The position numbers were made by a program, and so were the translations under genes. Below are positions 35,815 to 47,515 of a stretch of DNA of 64,000 bases, piece after piece; within the stretch, counting starts at the first letter, position 1; every line of letters begins with the position of its first letter. The notes below the pieces were generated by a model. The model was not told the origin of the DNA and did not search any database. It saw only the letters and a program-made list of their open reading frames with translations. The DNA is from Piliocolobus tephrosceles (taxonomy: Eukaryota > Chordata > Mammalia > Primates > Cercopithecidae): positions 137,577,814-137,641,813 of the forward strand of contig NC_045437.1 of the NCBI RefSeq assembly GCF_002776525.5. Direction: 5' to 3'.

Positions 35815-36452
35815 CGATGGTAGGACCGTTAACTGTCCTTTCCTGATTTGATTTTTTAAAATTCAACAGTTAACTTTTAAAAATTGATGTTTGGGAAAGA
35901 GTAGCTCGAAGGAGTGGCAGAGGCATTTCTGGAAGCATCATTCCAGATCCAGTGTATTTGTCTCCACCTCATTTAGCAACTTCTGTTTTAGAAACTCACC
36001 GTGAAAACAGGCCACTGCTTCTACTTTTGCTTTTCTCCCTATATCAAAGCCAGTCTTTAGCTACGTTAATAGAGACAGAGGACTCAAAATTTAAATTTTG
36101 TAAGCATAAATTGTCAGCTAGTGCCCCCACACCCAAAAAGGCCTCACCTCAGGGTACTACTGCAAGCTAAGTAAGATTATTAGACTCAGAGTCAGGCCAG
36201 AACTGAGGGCACTATTGTTTTGCAGGGAAGGAACAGAGCCTTTGCATCTGGGTTTCCCTATGAGTTTAGTCATCTGATGGGGACTAAAACACTGACCCTA
36301 CCTAAGATGTTGGTTTTGTGAAGCCATTTCTAGCGTTATCAACTTTCACTTTTCTAGTAATTCTCTTCTTTTGATGTTTGCACTGGAATCACTGTGCCCC
36401 TAATAGTGGCTACACAAGAGTCTTCGTCTCTTAGTTTTTTATGCATCCACTT
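35815..36452. other. unique DNA, no gene seen
   Basis: No repeat recognised. Plus frame 35952-36170 has no domain. Confidence 0.5.
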
Positions 36453-36454
36453 CA

Positions 36455-36640
36455 TTCACTTGTCCTCAAGCTAAGGACCTCTGTGTGCCAAGTATTGGGA
36501 GACCGGAGAACACACAAACTTGGCCCTTCTCCAAGGAAGCCAGCAGTCAAACACACAAGATAGGCAATTAAGAAAGTAATCATAAGCAATTACAAGCACG
36601 GTTTGACAAATCTAGGGCTTCTGAGGTCACATGAGCACCC
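36455..36640 (-). repeat. L2 fragment, antisense
   Basis: GACCTCTGTGTGCCAAGTAT, CTTGGCCCTTCTCCAAGGAA and CACACAAGATAGGCAATTAA follow antisense L2. Confidence 0.6.
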
Positions 36641-36644
36641 AATA

Positions 36645-37050
36645 TAAATTTTAAAATGAAAGAATAATTGTCAAAACAGTTTGAACAGAATAGGGAATTT
36701 TTTTAAAAGACATATGATGAACGTTTTCTTTCTTTTTAACGTGGGCTGCAGTTTTTCAAATGTGCATTCCTGGTTAAACAAGCATTTCTGCAGTCCCTGT
36801 GCCCTGCAACATGCCAGGAAATAGAACTCTTCTGTTTGACCCTGCTCTGAGATGTCAGGGAAAGCTTTCCCCGGGAAATGACCTCCAGCTGAGAACTGGA
36901 TCATCAGGAGTTGCTACTGACGCTGGGCAGAAGAAGAAAGCACTAGAGAATGCTGAGGTAAAAGGCAAGAAGCAGATTTCACAGCCATTTAAAAAACTGC
37001 CATTAGCAGCACGTGAGAGCTTTTAAGATACAATCAACACATGTATTTGT
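36645..37050. other. unique DNA, no gene seen
   Basis: Two overlapping opposite-strand frames of about 76 codons (36671-37026). Neither shows a domain. Confidence 0.45.
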
Positions 37051-37054
37051 CTCT

Positions 37055-37545
37055 AGGGCTTCTGTAACAAACCATCACAAACTGGGTGGCTTCTAATAAC
37101 AGAAATTTATACTCTGGAGGCTAAAAGCTCTGGAGGCTAAAAGTTCAAAATCATGCTTACTCTTACAGCTTCTGGGTTTTTCTGTTAACCCTTGGCATTT
37201 CCTGGCTTGCGCTGAGTAACTCCAATCTCTGCCTCTGTTGTCACCTGGCTGTCTTTCCTCCTGCATGTCTGTGTCTTCATGTGGTGGTCTCTGCTCTGTG
37301 TGTTTGTCCGTCATCTCTTGTAAGGACATCAGTCTTATGTGGACTAAGGATCTTTCCTGCCAGATAGTAATGGGATAAATCAACAGATGACTTGCTGTGT
37401 TCAGACACAGCCCTGGGCAATGTAAAACCCCCAGGTAATTTCAAGGTTGCATTATCTTGCTGATAGCCCCTCAATGTACATTTTGGGGAATAGCATACTT
37501 CCTAATTTGAGGTGGGCAAGAGTAAGGCACCAGGGGCATGACGTT
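37055..37545 (-). mobile_element. MLT1 (ERVL-MaLR) LTR, antisense
   Basis: GGGCTTCTGTAACAAACCAT, CACAAACTGGGTGGCTTCTA, ACAGAAATTTATACTCTGGA, CTGTGTCTTCATGTGGTG and CTCTTGTAAGGACATCAGTC are antisense MLT1 blocks. A perfect 16-bp unit is tandemly doubled at 37112-37143. The right edge is uncertain. Confidence 0.85.
37112..37143. repeat. perfect 16-bp tandem duplication
   Basis: CTCTGGAGGCTAAAAG occurs at 37112-37127 and directly again at 37128-37143, inside the MLT1. Confidence 0.97.
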
Positions 37546-37549
37546 AACC

Positions 37550-38004
37550 AGGCTCACCAGAAGCCAATTTCTTAAAAATGAGCAAATAAATAAAAACTGT
37601 TCTAAATGTTAAGAAGCAAACGAGGAAGCTGGGATGGGGGATGGAGATTGAATAGTGGAGGGATGATCACACTGTTGTTGCAAAGTAATGAGTGGGGCCT
37701 TTCAACATACTGGCAGGTTCCCTGGGGTTTGACAGCAGTCCCAATGTTGCTTCAGGATCATTCTGAATTCTCCCTAATTAAGCAGGGATGAGAGCAGGAG
37801 ACGACTTTCTGCTTTCCTTAAGCAAAAATGGCTGAAAGCACAAAGTGCCTCCAAGCTGGACCTTAAAGAGGACAGGGTTGTAAGTTTTAAGGGCAAGGGC
37901 ACAGTCAGTGGGAGAGGTGTAAGTGGAGGTGTTGGTGCCAAAGACTCCTTGGAATCTTAGGGTCCTGGAGCTGGGTGAGTACTTGGAAACAAGACATACT
38001 ACAT
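37550..38004. other. unique DNA, no gene seen
   Basis: No repeat recognised. Confidence 0.45.
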
Positions 38005-38414
38005 TGTAAGGGTCAAAATTTCATGTGTTTCCTTCACGTCTTTGAACCTTACAGGGTCAACAGACCTAACCATGAGTTTCCCTGATCTCACCAGGTAAGT
38101 CCAGCAGCCAGTGGGAAAGACTTCCCAGCCAGCTATTTCCCTTACCCACCATACAGACTGCATCCTGTCCAGTCCTCAGCCTCCATCTCAGCCTTCACAT
38201 TTATTCAGACAAGCCAATCATAGTCTACCTCAGAAACCAGGGGGCACCTTATCCTGTCATTACTATAAAGCTCCCGCTGGTTCACTCTGCTCCTAAGTAC
38301 AACCCCGGTGTATCCCTGCATGGTGTGCAGTGTTCTCTTCCCCTGATATGAGTCTGTGTGATTAATAAATTGTTGTGGATCTCACCTATTGACAGGTGTT
38401 CTGTATTCAGCCAT
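38005..38414 (+). mobile_element. LTR-like element with TATA box and poly(A) signal
   Basis: Retroviral LTR architecture in sense: TATAAAG at 38264-38270 and AATAAA at 38364-38369 (100 bp on), followed by a T/G-rich stretch (TTGTTGTGGATCTCACC). The start TGTAAGGGTC is a guess. The right end near TATTCAGCCA is also unsettled and no flanking duplication was found. Family not named. Confidence 0.5.
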
Positions 38415-38472
38415 GCTCAGAATGCTAGGGCAAGATTCCCTCCCTCATCAATGGGGTAAAGAAGAGGTGAAC

Positions 38473-38754
38473 CACTGGGTGCAGTTGCTCACGCCTGTAA
38501 TCCCAGCACTTTGAGAGGTTGAGGCAGGTGGATCACTTGAGGTCAGGAGTTTGAGACCAGACTAGCCAATATGGTGAAACTTCATCTCTACTAAAAATAC
38601 CAAAATTAGCTGGGTGTGGTGGTGGGCACCTGTAATCCCAGCTGCTCAGGAGGCTGAGGAAGGAGAATCGCTTGAACCCAGGAGGCAGAAGTTTCAGTGA
38701 GCCAATATCACGCCATTGCTCTCTAGTCTGAGTGATGGAGTGAGACCCTGTCTC
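38473..38754 (+). mobile_element. Alu SINE, sense, AluS, with 15-bp duplication
   Basis: Both arms are complete, from CACTGGGTGCAGTTGCTCAC to GAGTGAGACCCTGTCTC. AluS-type bases dominate (ATCACTTGAGGTCAGGAGTT). AAAGAAGAGGTGAAC flanks it perfectly at 38458-38472 and 38755-38769. The A-tail is nearly absent: the duplication follows CTGTCTC directly. It is the only plus-strand Alu in the window. Confidence 0.97.
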
Positions 38755-38844
38755 AAAGAAGAGGTGAACAAAATACACCTCATATTTTAGAAGGAGAAAC
38801 TAAGTTTCAGAGAGAAAGAATTGATTTGGCCAAGTTCTTAATAA

Positions 38845-39077
38845 TAGCAATAATACTAATATCAAAAATAACAATCTTTATTTAGTGCTAAGCATTGTTT
38901 TAAGCATTTGTTGTATATGTATTATTTAATCTTCACCATAAACTTTACCCACCCCGTTGTTACTAACAGGATACTCATGAGGAAATTTGGCACAAAGAAA
39001 GCAAGTCACATGTAAATTGCTGGGATTCAAACTTAGTGCCTGGGAATTCCTTAACTGTATTCTTATCACTGTGCTAA
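38845..39077 (-). repeat. MIR SINE, antisense
   Basis: TTTATTTAGTGCTAAGCATT, TATTTAATCTTCACCATAAA, ACTCATGAGGAAATTTGG, ATTGCTGGGATTCAAACTTA and CTTATCACTGTGCTA cover almost the whole element. Confidence 0.85.
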
Positions 39078-39079
39078 AG

Positions 39080-39245
39080 TCCTTATGTGGATTATCATTT
39101 AAGTCTTTTTATCCTCATCTATAAGTCTTGGCTTGGAAAGTTTTGATAATTTGCCCAAGGTTACAAAGATAGTAGATGATAAAACTGGAACTTGAACTCC
39201 GTCCTGATGCCTGTGCCCATCGTTTTAACTACCCTGTTCTGAAAT
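39080..39245 (-). repeat. second MIR SINE, antisense, directly adjoining
   Basis: TTGCCCAAGGTTACAAAGAT, AACTTGAACTCCGTCCTGAT and CATCGTTTTAACTACCCTG repeat the antisense tRNA-side order of the preceding copy. Confidence 0.75.
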
Positions 39246-39474
39246 CGAAGGCTGGAGACTCCTAATCAGTGTTCTTTTCACTGTAACATGCTATGGAGCT
39301 GGGTAGTTGGATGGAGTGAATGGAAAAAAACATCAAAGAGATACTATTATCAGAACTCAGAGAGGGCTATGGAAGAGATAAAATTATTCTCTTTTCTCTA
39401 TGTTCCCTTTAATGTGCATTGGTTACAAGACTAAGGGCTCTATCCATGCATACGCTTATTTTGTAGCAACATTT

Positions 39475-39560
39475 TATATAATAGTATTGTACTAGGTGCA
39501 GTGCTAAATGTTTTATGTAGCTATTATCCCCATTTTACAGATATAGAAATGGCTACCAGG
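39475..39560 (-). repeat. MIR fragment, antisense
   Basis: TTGTACTAGGTGCAGTGCTA and TATCCCCATTTTACAGATAT. Confidence 0.7.
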
Positions 39561-39664
39561 AGTTCTTTTTCTTATCCAGCAAAATGATTTTCAACAGCAT
39601 TTTAGGCTCCAAACTTGTTAAGAAACTGAGGTTCAGTTTCTTATATAAGACAGCAATTATAATT

Positions 39665-39765
39665 ATAGCCAGCTGTTAGTGTACTTGGGATTAAATGAGA
39701 TGCTCATTGTAAGCCTTTAAGTGATACCGCTTAAGTAGGTGTCAGTAAATACTTGATAAGTGATA
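39665..39765 (+). repeat. MIR 3' fragment, sense
   Basis: GGGATTAAATGAGATGCTCA and GGTGTCAGTAAATACTTGAT match the MIR 3' part. Confidence 0.6.
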
Positions 39766-39769
39766 ACTC

Positions 39770-40438
39770 ATGATTTCTGGCACTTCAGAGATGGGTGGAA
39801 GTACCTTAAGGTTCGTCTCTTCAACCTCCTCATTTTCTATTAACCTCAGAGTGGGAAAAGAGTCAGGCTAAAGGTCACACCACAACCAGATGCTTGAATG
39901 AAGACTATACAAAGTTGATTTCGTGTGGTAAAATTTTGATATTAGTGTGGTAAATTTTCTTTTTTAATTTTATGTGCTTATGTAGGGATATAAGTGGGAG
40001 GACTGATCTGGAGTCTTAGTTGGCAGTTATCTTCAAATCATAACTATGAGAAGTGATGAATTTTCTTCTTTCCAGGCAAGGCTAATTCTAGTCTTTGAAG
40101 AAGAATGAAGACTAGTGACTAGGAAGGAACACCACCAGGAAGTATTCATGAAGTTAGAAATAGGGTCAACATTTTTAGATAAACTTGTTTGACAAACCTT
40201 AATGTCCACTAAAGGCTGTAAAATATTGCAGTAATGCCACTAACACTTTCAGAGGGCAATGCTGATAATGTTTATGTTTGAATGAAACTTAGTGCTTTAT
40301 CCAGAGATTTTCTACTCATTATGATATTTAAGGTATTAGATTAGGTCTTTAGTTCCCATATATTTAAATTTCAGGAGCAAAATTTGAAAAGGGAAGATAA
40401 AAGAAATCTCTGATATTATTAACACACTGAACTGAGGT
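39770..40438. other. unique DNA, no gene seen
   Basis: No repeat recognised. Confidence 0.5.
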
Positions 40439-40439
40439 C

Positions 40440-40990
40440 CACTCACCTGACATAGTAAAACCAAAGAGCCATGCTAAAATTTGCATGACACCAAGCAAGG
40501 AGAATCAGGTAGCTCTCACTTATAACCCAACCTTCCCAATGGCTTGCAAGCAAGGGTGTTTTAAAGCTAGAGTAAATTTCAGTGAAGCAGAAGTCATAAG
40601 CAAAATAGTAAATCAGTACATGAAGGCTATGCATTGGTTTGGCAGGAATAGGTGGGATATCTTGAAGTGGGGGCTTATACTTAGATTCAAAGATTTTCTG
40701 ACTTGCAGTTGGTTAAGAAAGAGAAGCTTTGTTTAAAAATTTGGGGTTAGTATGTTTGGAGAATGTTAATTCTGGCTTGAGGATATGACTTCCTCCAGGT
40801 CCCTCAGGAAGAACTTAAGAACCAAAAATGGTGGTCAGAATTTGGTCCTCAGTTTCCTTTTATTTGAGGTACATAGACCTCAGTGAATCCATATGGTGGA
40901 GGTCTGGGTTTCTAAAGAACAACTCAGGGACATATGTGAAGATGTTATCTTTAGTTACTATAGGAAGCCAAACATTCCATGACTCTCCCT
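40440..40990 (-). mobile_element. diverged LTR, related to the LTR at 50455-51334
   Basis: Shares with the later solo LTR the landmarks CATTGGTTTGG, GAAGTGGGGGCTT and AGATTCAAAGATTTTCTGA (19 identical bases) in the same order and spacing, then an aligned CTTCCTCCAGGT. Ends are not resolved. No internal viral sequence. Confidence 0.55.
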
Positions 40991-40999
40991 TGCTTATTG

Positions 41000-42248
41000 T
41001 TTTAAGCTACTATTAACTTCTTGCTTATCAAGTTATTTATTGACTCCTCAGAGCAAGCTAAGTGACTGGTATTTCTCTTAGATAAACTCAAGATTTTTAT
41101 TTTTATGTTTGGTTGGGGGGGCCACAGGCCCCTAAGGGTAGTCTCTGCTTTGTCTCAACATGGAGTAGCCAAATATTTTCCACCCAATTAAATATTTAAG
41201 GAAACAAAACAAAACAAAACATACTACCACTTACAATCACTATAATATTTACAAGAGGAAGGATATTTTAACACCCCAAATATAGGAAATACACAAGCGC
41301 AGAATGGAAGATACTGATTAAAATGGAATATTTTAGTTTTATGAAGAACTCTGTCATTATGTTCCTAGTTTTATTCTGGGTGATGTCAAGTGTCCCTGAC
41401 CACCCTTCAGGAATCCACTAGTCTAGGATTGGGAGTCTCAAAGCAGGAATGGGGTGTGAGAGTTGCTCATCCCCACCCTGAAGGGAGTATATTACAGTAA
41501 TCCAGTGAGCTTTTTCTCTATCTATATCCTATAAAGACTCACAACTTTTATGAACTACTGTTTGTAGGAATGAACATAGGACTTTGTCATATCCCCCAAG
41601 CAGTGTGGTGTTGTAGAAAAGACAAAACTCCAAAATGAATCTACTGATCATCTAATTCAGGAGTTATTGACAAGTGTCCATTCCAACAGCACCTATGATT
41701 TCATATACGTGGAATTTACCTGGTACATTCACTTAATGCTCTGAACAAGTACAGAGTGTCAAGATGTGGAAGAGAGGAAAAAAAAAGGATTATTTAGTGC
41801 AACCTTCCATTCAATGCACATCTCTTTTCCTATCTTCCAGTACTTGACAGAATCACAAAACCACCCCTTCAGATTCAAGCTTGATTTGTTTACCAGGTAC
41901 CTGCTTGTGCCAGGAATTGAGCTAGGCAGTTTGTATGTTCTCTTTCCATTAAGAACGTTGAGCTGCTATAGCCATCACCTCCAAGATGAGGCAACCAAGG
42001 CACTGGAAGCCTCAGTGCTTGTGATATGGCACTTGTATCACAGGAAATGCTCTTACTTGTATTTTTCATATGGGAATGTTTTGTAACCAAGGGCCACCTT
42101 AGTGTCTCACTCTTTTTCTTTTGTTTGTTCTGTGCTTCTGTTCATCATTTTAATACAGCATTTCTCTACCCACACATCCCTCCAAGCCCCCTCACCTATT
42201 TCTATAATCATTGTAGAGCAGCACCTTGGTGGCAAGCAAAGCACCATA
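41000..42248. other. unique DNA with an (AAAAC)n at 41202-41221
   Basis: No large repeat recognised. Overlapping frames at 41766-42406 on both strands have no domain and partly overlap the following MIR. Confidence 0.45.
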
Positions 42249-42249
42249 A

Positions 42250-42415
42250 TGCAGTTGTTTATAGCATAGGCTTTACAGTGACCTTGGGCAGTTGCCACTT
42301 CTGTGCCCTCATTTCCTGACTGTAAAATGAGCAGCATAATAGCACCTGCTTCACAGGGTTCTTGTGAAACAAAGTGAATATAAACAATTAACCTAGTTCG
42401 TGACATGGGAGTATC
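42250..42415 (+). repeat. MIR SINE
   Basis: GTGACCTTGGGCAGTTGCCA, TCATTTCCTGACTGTAAAAT, ATAATAGCACCTGCTTCACA and GGGTTCTTGTGAAAC. Confidence 0.88.
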
Positions 42416-42419
42416 TTTA

Positions 42420-43588
42420 GTATTAGCTCTTAGTGTTATTCTTATGCATATTTTATATATTTATAGACTTATAATTCAATTTAAAATACTAATTTATTAC
42501 ATAATGTATATAATTTCCCAAAAAGATCTGACAGCCTGTCTCTTAGACTCGCCTCGGAGATAATGAGGTGGTAACCTGGCCTAGGCTTTTCTGCTCCTCT
42601 TGTTGGGGCTCATTATCCCACAAAGCTGCATGGCCTCTTCCTTTCTGGACCTTCTTTGCCTATAGCACAGACTTTTAGGCTCTTATTCTGCCATAGCCAC
42701 TTAAGGTAAATCATAAACACAGCATTCCAATTAACTTGCAGGTCTTGGGATGGATGAAGAATGTTTATTGTTTGTTACTGGTTTAACTCTGCGACCCACA
42801 TAAGAAAGTGAATGATTTTTTGGGCTTTACCCACCTACATTTCATGGAACTTCTGGGAGCATGTGCTGTTGCTTTTCCCTTCCATCTTCCTGATCACACA
42901 GTGATTTAATAGCTGAGAAAACACCTCAGTGGCGTGACAGGTCTGAGTGATTTCATGGTTTTCCCTAGGCTTGGTTCCTGTAAAGCTACTGGTGACAAAA
43001 GCAAGGAAGAGCAGTGAGCATAAAGTGGTAGAGAAAGACTGGTCAGTGCCTTAAGTGTAGTTGACACTCAGTCTTTTATGGAATGTGAATGGCTGGAAAA
43101 ATTATGCATTCAAGAGGGTGTTCCAGTTAAATGAAGTGTAAGTGGGACTCTGTATGCAACCCTCTATTTTTGTTAGAACATGTTATATTTGCTGGTTAAA
43201 ACTGTTGAATAAGTGACTAAATGCAGCCAGAAGTGAAATACAGGCGTATTCGCATGGCCAAAAGTAGAGGATTCCTGTGCTTTCCTTTTCTTTCTATAAA
43301 TCTTTATTGCTTTTTTCTACTTAATGCAATATCTGCTTCTCTAAATAAGACGTTATACAATATATTTGTATATCTGTACTTGCCTGAACCATTTTTTATT
43401 GGCTGACCTTTCAGTAGCATGGAAGCTCTTTCTTAACCTTGTGTTTCATCTCTCCATAGCCTCCAAAGCATATCTGGGCTAGTGTTGGTACCTTAACATG
43501 TGAATAGAGGGAAATTTGCACTGAAAGAACAACTGTCCATCCAAGTGTGAGATTGCATCACATTTGTGAAAATTGTACACTTTGGAGC
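42420..43588. other. unique DNA, no gene seen
   Basis: No repeat recognised. The small frame 43221-43406 has no domain. Confidence 0.5.
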
Positions 43589-43589
43589 A

Positions 43590-43765
43590 AGGCAGAAACT
43601 TTTCTCTCAGTGACTACTTCTGTGATTGTGAACAAATTATTTAGGTCATTGAGCATCTTCTTCTCTGTATGTAAAATGGGGAAAGAGTTAACATGAAGAC
43701 ATGTCAATTGAATGTAAAGATTATTTGAAGCACTTAGCACAATGCCGGGAACATAGTACAATCTA
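43590..43765 (+). repeat. MIR SINE
   Basis: CTGTATGTAAAATGGGGAAA, AGCACTTAGCACAATGCCGG and GAACATAGTACA. Confidence 0.8.
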
Positions 43766-44073
43766 TCTACCTACCTAAGAGCAGCTGGTTAAGATGTAGC
43801 TGCCCTTCATCCCCTAGCTGTATTCTTTCCCTGTCCCTCTGAATCTGTAATCATAACTGGTGACATTTAATGAGTTCTTAACTTATCCTTTGTGAATTAG
43901 AGATTCTAATGCTTAATTCCCCACAATTCTTGTAGGAATCCTATAGACAAAAGACCTTGCAGAAAAACAGTTAATTTTGGAAATAATCTCAAATGGTAGC
44001 CCAATTTACATTTACTTACATGTTACATTCATTCTGGATCGACAACAATAAAAATCTCACAATTCATTTCTTA
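43766..44073. other. unique DNA, no gene seen
   Basis: Nothing recognised. Confidence 0.5.
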
Positions 44074-44075
44074 GC

Positions 44076-44358
44076 GGGTTTTTTTTTGTTTTTTGTTTTT
44101 GTTTTTGTTTTTTGTTTTTTGTTTTTTTGAGACAGTCTTACTCTCCCACCCAGGCTAGAGTGCAGTAGTAGGATCATAGCTCACTGCAGCCTGGAACTCT
44201 GGAGCTCAAGTGCACCACCACACCTGGCTAAATTTTTAAAACTTTATTTTTGTAGAGATGGTGTCTCACTATGCTGCCCAGGCTGGTCTTGAACTACTGG
44301 GCTCAAGTGTTTCTTCTTTCTCAGCCTCCTGGCTTGTTGGGATTACAGGTATGAGCCT
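44076..44358 (-). mobile_element. Alu SINE, antisense, AluJ-like, internally deleted
   Basis: The tail side is an expanded (T4-7G)n tract (44080-44127). The body starts GAGACAGTCTTACTCTCCCA and has CAGTAGTAGGATCATAGCTC, then jumps from GGAGCTCAAGTG to CACCACCACACCTGGC, so about 50 bp of the first half are missing. It ends TTGGGATTACAGGTATGAGCC. Confidence 0.92.
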
Positions 44359-44359
44359 T

Positions 44360-45255
44360 TTCTTCACTTTAATTCACATCTTGACTGTCTCCCAGCTATC
44401 CATTGGATATAAATTAATTTAGGTCAAAACTGAAGAACTGGAAAAGACAGTAAATAGGACTCTAGAACTAATATTCATTAGCAGCTCATTTGAGTTTGGT
44501 TTGAATCTGGAAGACATTGTGGCAGAAGAGACTCTTGGATTGTAACATCAGTGACTGTGTTGAATGAATGAAATAGTAAATGAAATTTCTCAGAGCTTAG
44601 GCTAGTTGCCATTTGAGGTCTCTTCTAAATCTGAGACTCAAAGAATCAATTCTAAAGTCATCTTCTTTTAAAAAATATTAGCTTAAATAAGTGGAAAAAT
44701 GTCCAAATCAAGAGATGAAGGAAAGAACATGTGATTTTCTTTCCTTTATCTGAAAGCTAGGGGTGATGTCTTTCTCCTTGCACCTGACAAAGCCACAGGA
44801 AGGCAAAAAAGTAGGCTCTCAGCAGGGCAAATTGGCCTCATTTTTCTCCGCCAATGCACGTTAATCCCCTACAGTGGAACTCTGATTTTTCCCAGTGACG
44901 TACATTTGCACAGTTGGGCCCATGTTTTGCTCTCAAGTCAAATGGTACTCACACCAGTGCTAACTAAATTAAGCTGGAATTGTCATGTCATTCCCTAGAA
45001 CCTCATTCCTGAGTTTTTGGTGGTTACCTCTAGGGTCCTCCTCATAACCCGCTACTAGGAGGATACAGAGGAACCCTGTGTCCATGACTTACAAAAGAAA
45101 TGACACTTGAATCTGTCTCTTGTTTTAAGATATGGATAAGTTGAGCCCTACCTGTGTGTTTTAAATTACTTTTTTGCTTCAGCAAGTTAGGGTGACTTTT
45201 TGTTACTTGCAACCAGTTTTCTAACTGATAAAAGTGTCATCTTTTATCTATGCTG
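44360..45255. other. mostly unique DNA; MIR3-like tail near 44520-44650
   Basis: GAGGTCTCTTCTAAATCTGA resembles the end of some MIR-group SINEs. The remainder is unassigned. Confidence 0.4.
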
Positions 45256-45259
45256 CCCA

Positions 45260-45830
45260 GGCTGCATGCTACCAGGCTGTGTTGGGTGCTGGGTGAGACT
45301 CCAGATATTTTATGGAAAGCAACCATTAGTGCTTGTCCCCATGAAGTGGATAGTTTAGAGGAGCACATGCATTAGTTGGTGAAGTACACTAGTGAATATA
45401 TATTTCTAAAAGAGATATGTTCTAAAAATTAGGACACAATTCAATCAGAATTAAAATGGATTGAAAGAGAGCAGCAGGAAAAGTGCCCCTTAAAAAGTGA
45501 TCCTTATTTCCTTTTTAAAAAAAAAAACAAAAAAACAAAAGCAGCGATCCTTGAGCTGAAATCTGGAGGATGACTAGAAATTAAGTAGGTGAGCAGAAAA
45601 AGCAAACTAACTCCAAAGAAAGGAAATGCACAGGTGGGAGGAGATGTGGTACAAATGCCCTGTGGTAAGAGGGAACAAGGAATAATCAAGGATTAAAGAA
45701 GGACCTGTGCAGTGGGCTGTGAACAAAGAAGGTGTTTGGGAGGTGATGGTTGGAGAGGTAAGTAAGCCAATTGTGCAAGACCTTGAAGACTATTTTAAGG
45801 AGCTTATCTTTAAGAGTAACTAAAATACAT
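45260..45830 (-). mobile_element. L2 LINE, antisense
   Basis: Weak but continuous antisense L2 order: TCCCCATGAAGTGGATAG, TTGAGCTGAAATCTGGAGGA, GGTGGGAGGAGATGTGG, AAGACCTTGAAGACTATTTT. Confidence 0.6.
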
Positions 45831-46204
45831 GTAGTCTGTGCCTTCATATTGTAAATATAAGCTTCAGAAGACAAAATTTATCCAAGGGTGCATATTCTTC
45901 TTGGCAAATTTGGGTTCAGAACTCATGACTCTGACTCCCATATGACCTACAGAAAGAATATATTGATAATTGATTGCATTTGGGCCATACCAACTGGACA
46001 AAGACCTTAAATGAACATGAAAAATTGCAAAGTTGTCTTGCAGGTCCATTCTCAACATAACACAAAGTATGCCTGTCAAAATTTTATATATGAACTTAGT
46101 ATAATCACACATATAACATATGCTGTGTCTTCTAAAAACACATATCCACCAACAATTTAAAAATAATACCCTTACCACTGTATACACATTGGTTCTTATT
46201 TTAA

Positions 46205-46880
46205 AACAAAAACAAGCGTTGGTGAGGCTATGAAGAAATTGGAACCCTTGTTCACTGCTAGTGGGAATGTAAAATGATACAGCCACTATGGAAAACATTA
46301 TGGCAGTTCTTCAAAAAATTAAGCATGAAATTACCATATGATTCAGTATTTCCACTTTTAGGTATATACCCAAAAGACTTAAGAGCAAGGTTCTGAGCAG
46401 TTATACATCCACATTTATATCAGCCTATTCACAATAGCCAAAAGGTGGAATAACCCAAATGTCTATTGATGGATAAATAGGTAAAGTATAGTGTTTACAT
46501 ACAATCAGATATTATTCAACCTTGTAAGGAAATGGAATTCTGTGACATGCTGCAAGATGGATGGATTTTAAAGCATTATGCTAACTGAAATAATCCAGAC
46601 ACAAAGGGACATAAGCTGTTTGAGTTCACTTAAGCAAGATATCTAATGTAGGCTAATTCATAGAGGAGTAGAATAGTGCTTACCAGGAGCTTAGGAGTTA
46701 CTTTTTAGTGGGTACAGGGTTTCAATTTGGAATGACAACAAATTATAGAGATTGACAATGGTGATGGGTGCATAACTATGTAAATACACTTTACTGCCAC
46801 TGAATGGTACTAAAAATAGACAAAATGATACATTTTGTAGTTTGTATATATTACCACAACAAAAAAATCCAAAAAAGTAA
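46205..46880 (+). mobile_element. L1M LINE 3' region, sense
   Basis: CACTGCTAGTGGGAATGTAA, ACCATATGATTCAGTATTTC, GGTATATACCCAAAAGACTT, TCTATTGATGGATAAATAGG and the 3'UTR GAGATTGACAATGGTGATGG follow sense L1 order to the 3' end near 46880. Old and non-coding. The 144-codon minus frame 45864-46298 overlaps its edge and is not a gene. Confidence 0.92.
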
Positions 46881-47288
46881 TACGTTAATTGTCTTTTCAT
46901 ATTTTAATACTAAAAGTTACAGATAAAATAATGCTAGATAAAAGTATAAAGAACAATTGTATGTCCTTTCTTTTGATAATTTTTACACATAAAGGATATC
47001 TTCTTTTCAGTATAGAAGCCAGTACTATTAAATGTTTTTTTGTTAATAACAAGAGATGGCTTGAGGGAATAACCACAGTCATGTACTTATTTTGTGTGTT
47101 TACTCCACAAAACGTAGTTCTGCCCAAGGAACGTTTTTTTATATCCGTTTGTTGTTGTTGTTGTTAAGTAGTGTATCATGTGGTTTTAGATTTTTATAAC
47201 TGAGATTATCTCTACATAAATAACTTAAAACTCAGTGTTTTGTTTGAATACTATATTATTCCTGGGTCAGAAGTGTGTTTTCAGTTTA
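46881..47288. other. unique DNA with (TTG)n at 47149-47165
   Basis: No repeat family recognised. Opposite frames at 46889-47167 have no domain. Confidence 0.5.
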
Positions 47289-47289
47289 T

Positions 47290-47515
47290 TTAGATAGTGA
47301 CATCCAAGCAGAGAGTAGAATTGTGGTTATTAGAGGCAAGAAAGGGTAGGAGAAAGGGGATACTACAGAGAGATTAGTTAATGGACACAAACTCCCAACT
47401 AGATATAAGTAAGTGTTTGAGGTGATAGACATGCTAATTATCTTGATTTGATCATTGCACATTGTATACATGTATTAAAATATCACTTTTTACTCCATAT
47501 ATGCATAATTATTGT
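47290..47515 (+). mobile_element. L1 3'UTR end, old L1 type
   Basis: TTGTGGTTATTAGAGGCAAG, GTTTGAGGTGATAGACATGC, TTTGATCATTGCACATTGTA and TACATGTATTAAAATATCAC. Confidence 0.9.

Noticed and set aside
45864..46298. 144-codon minus-strand frame
   Set aside because: It overlaps the start of an L1M and unassigned AT-rich sequence. No domain, and Cys/Phe-rich composition typical of translated A/T-rich DNA.
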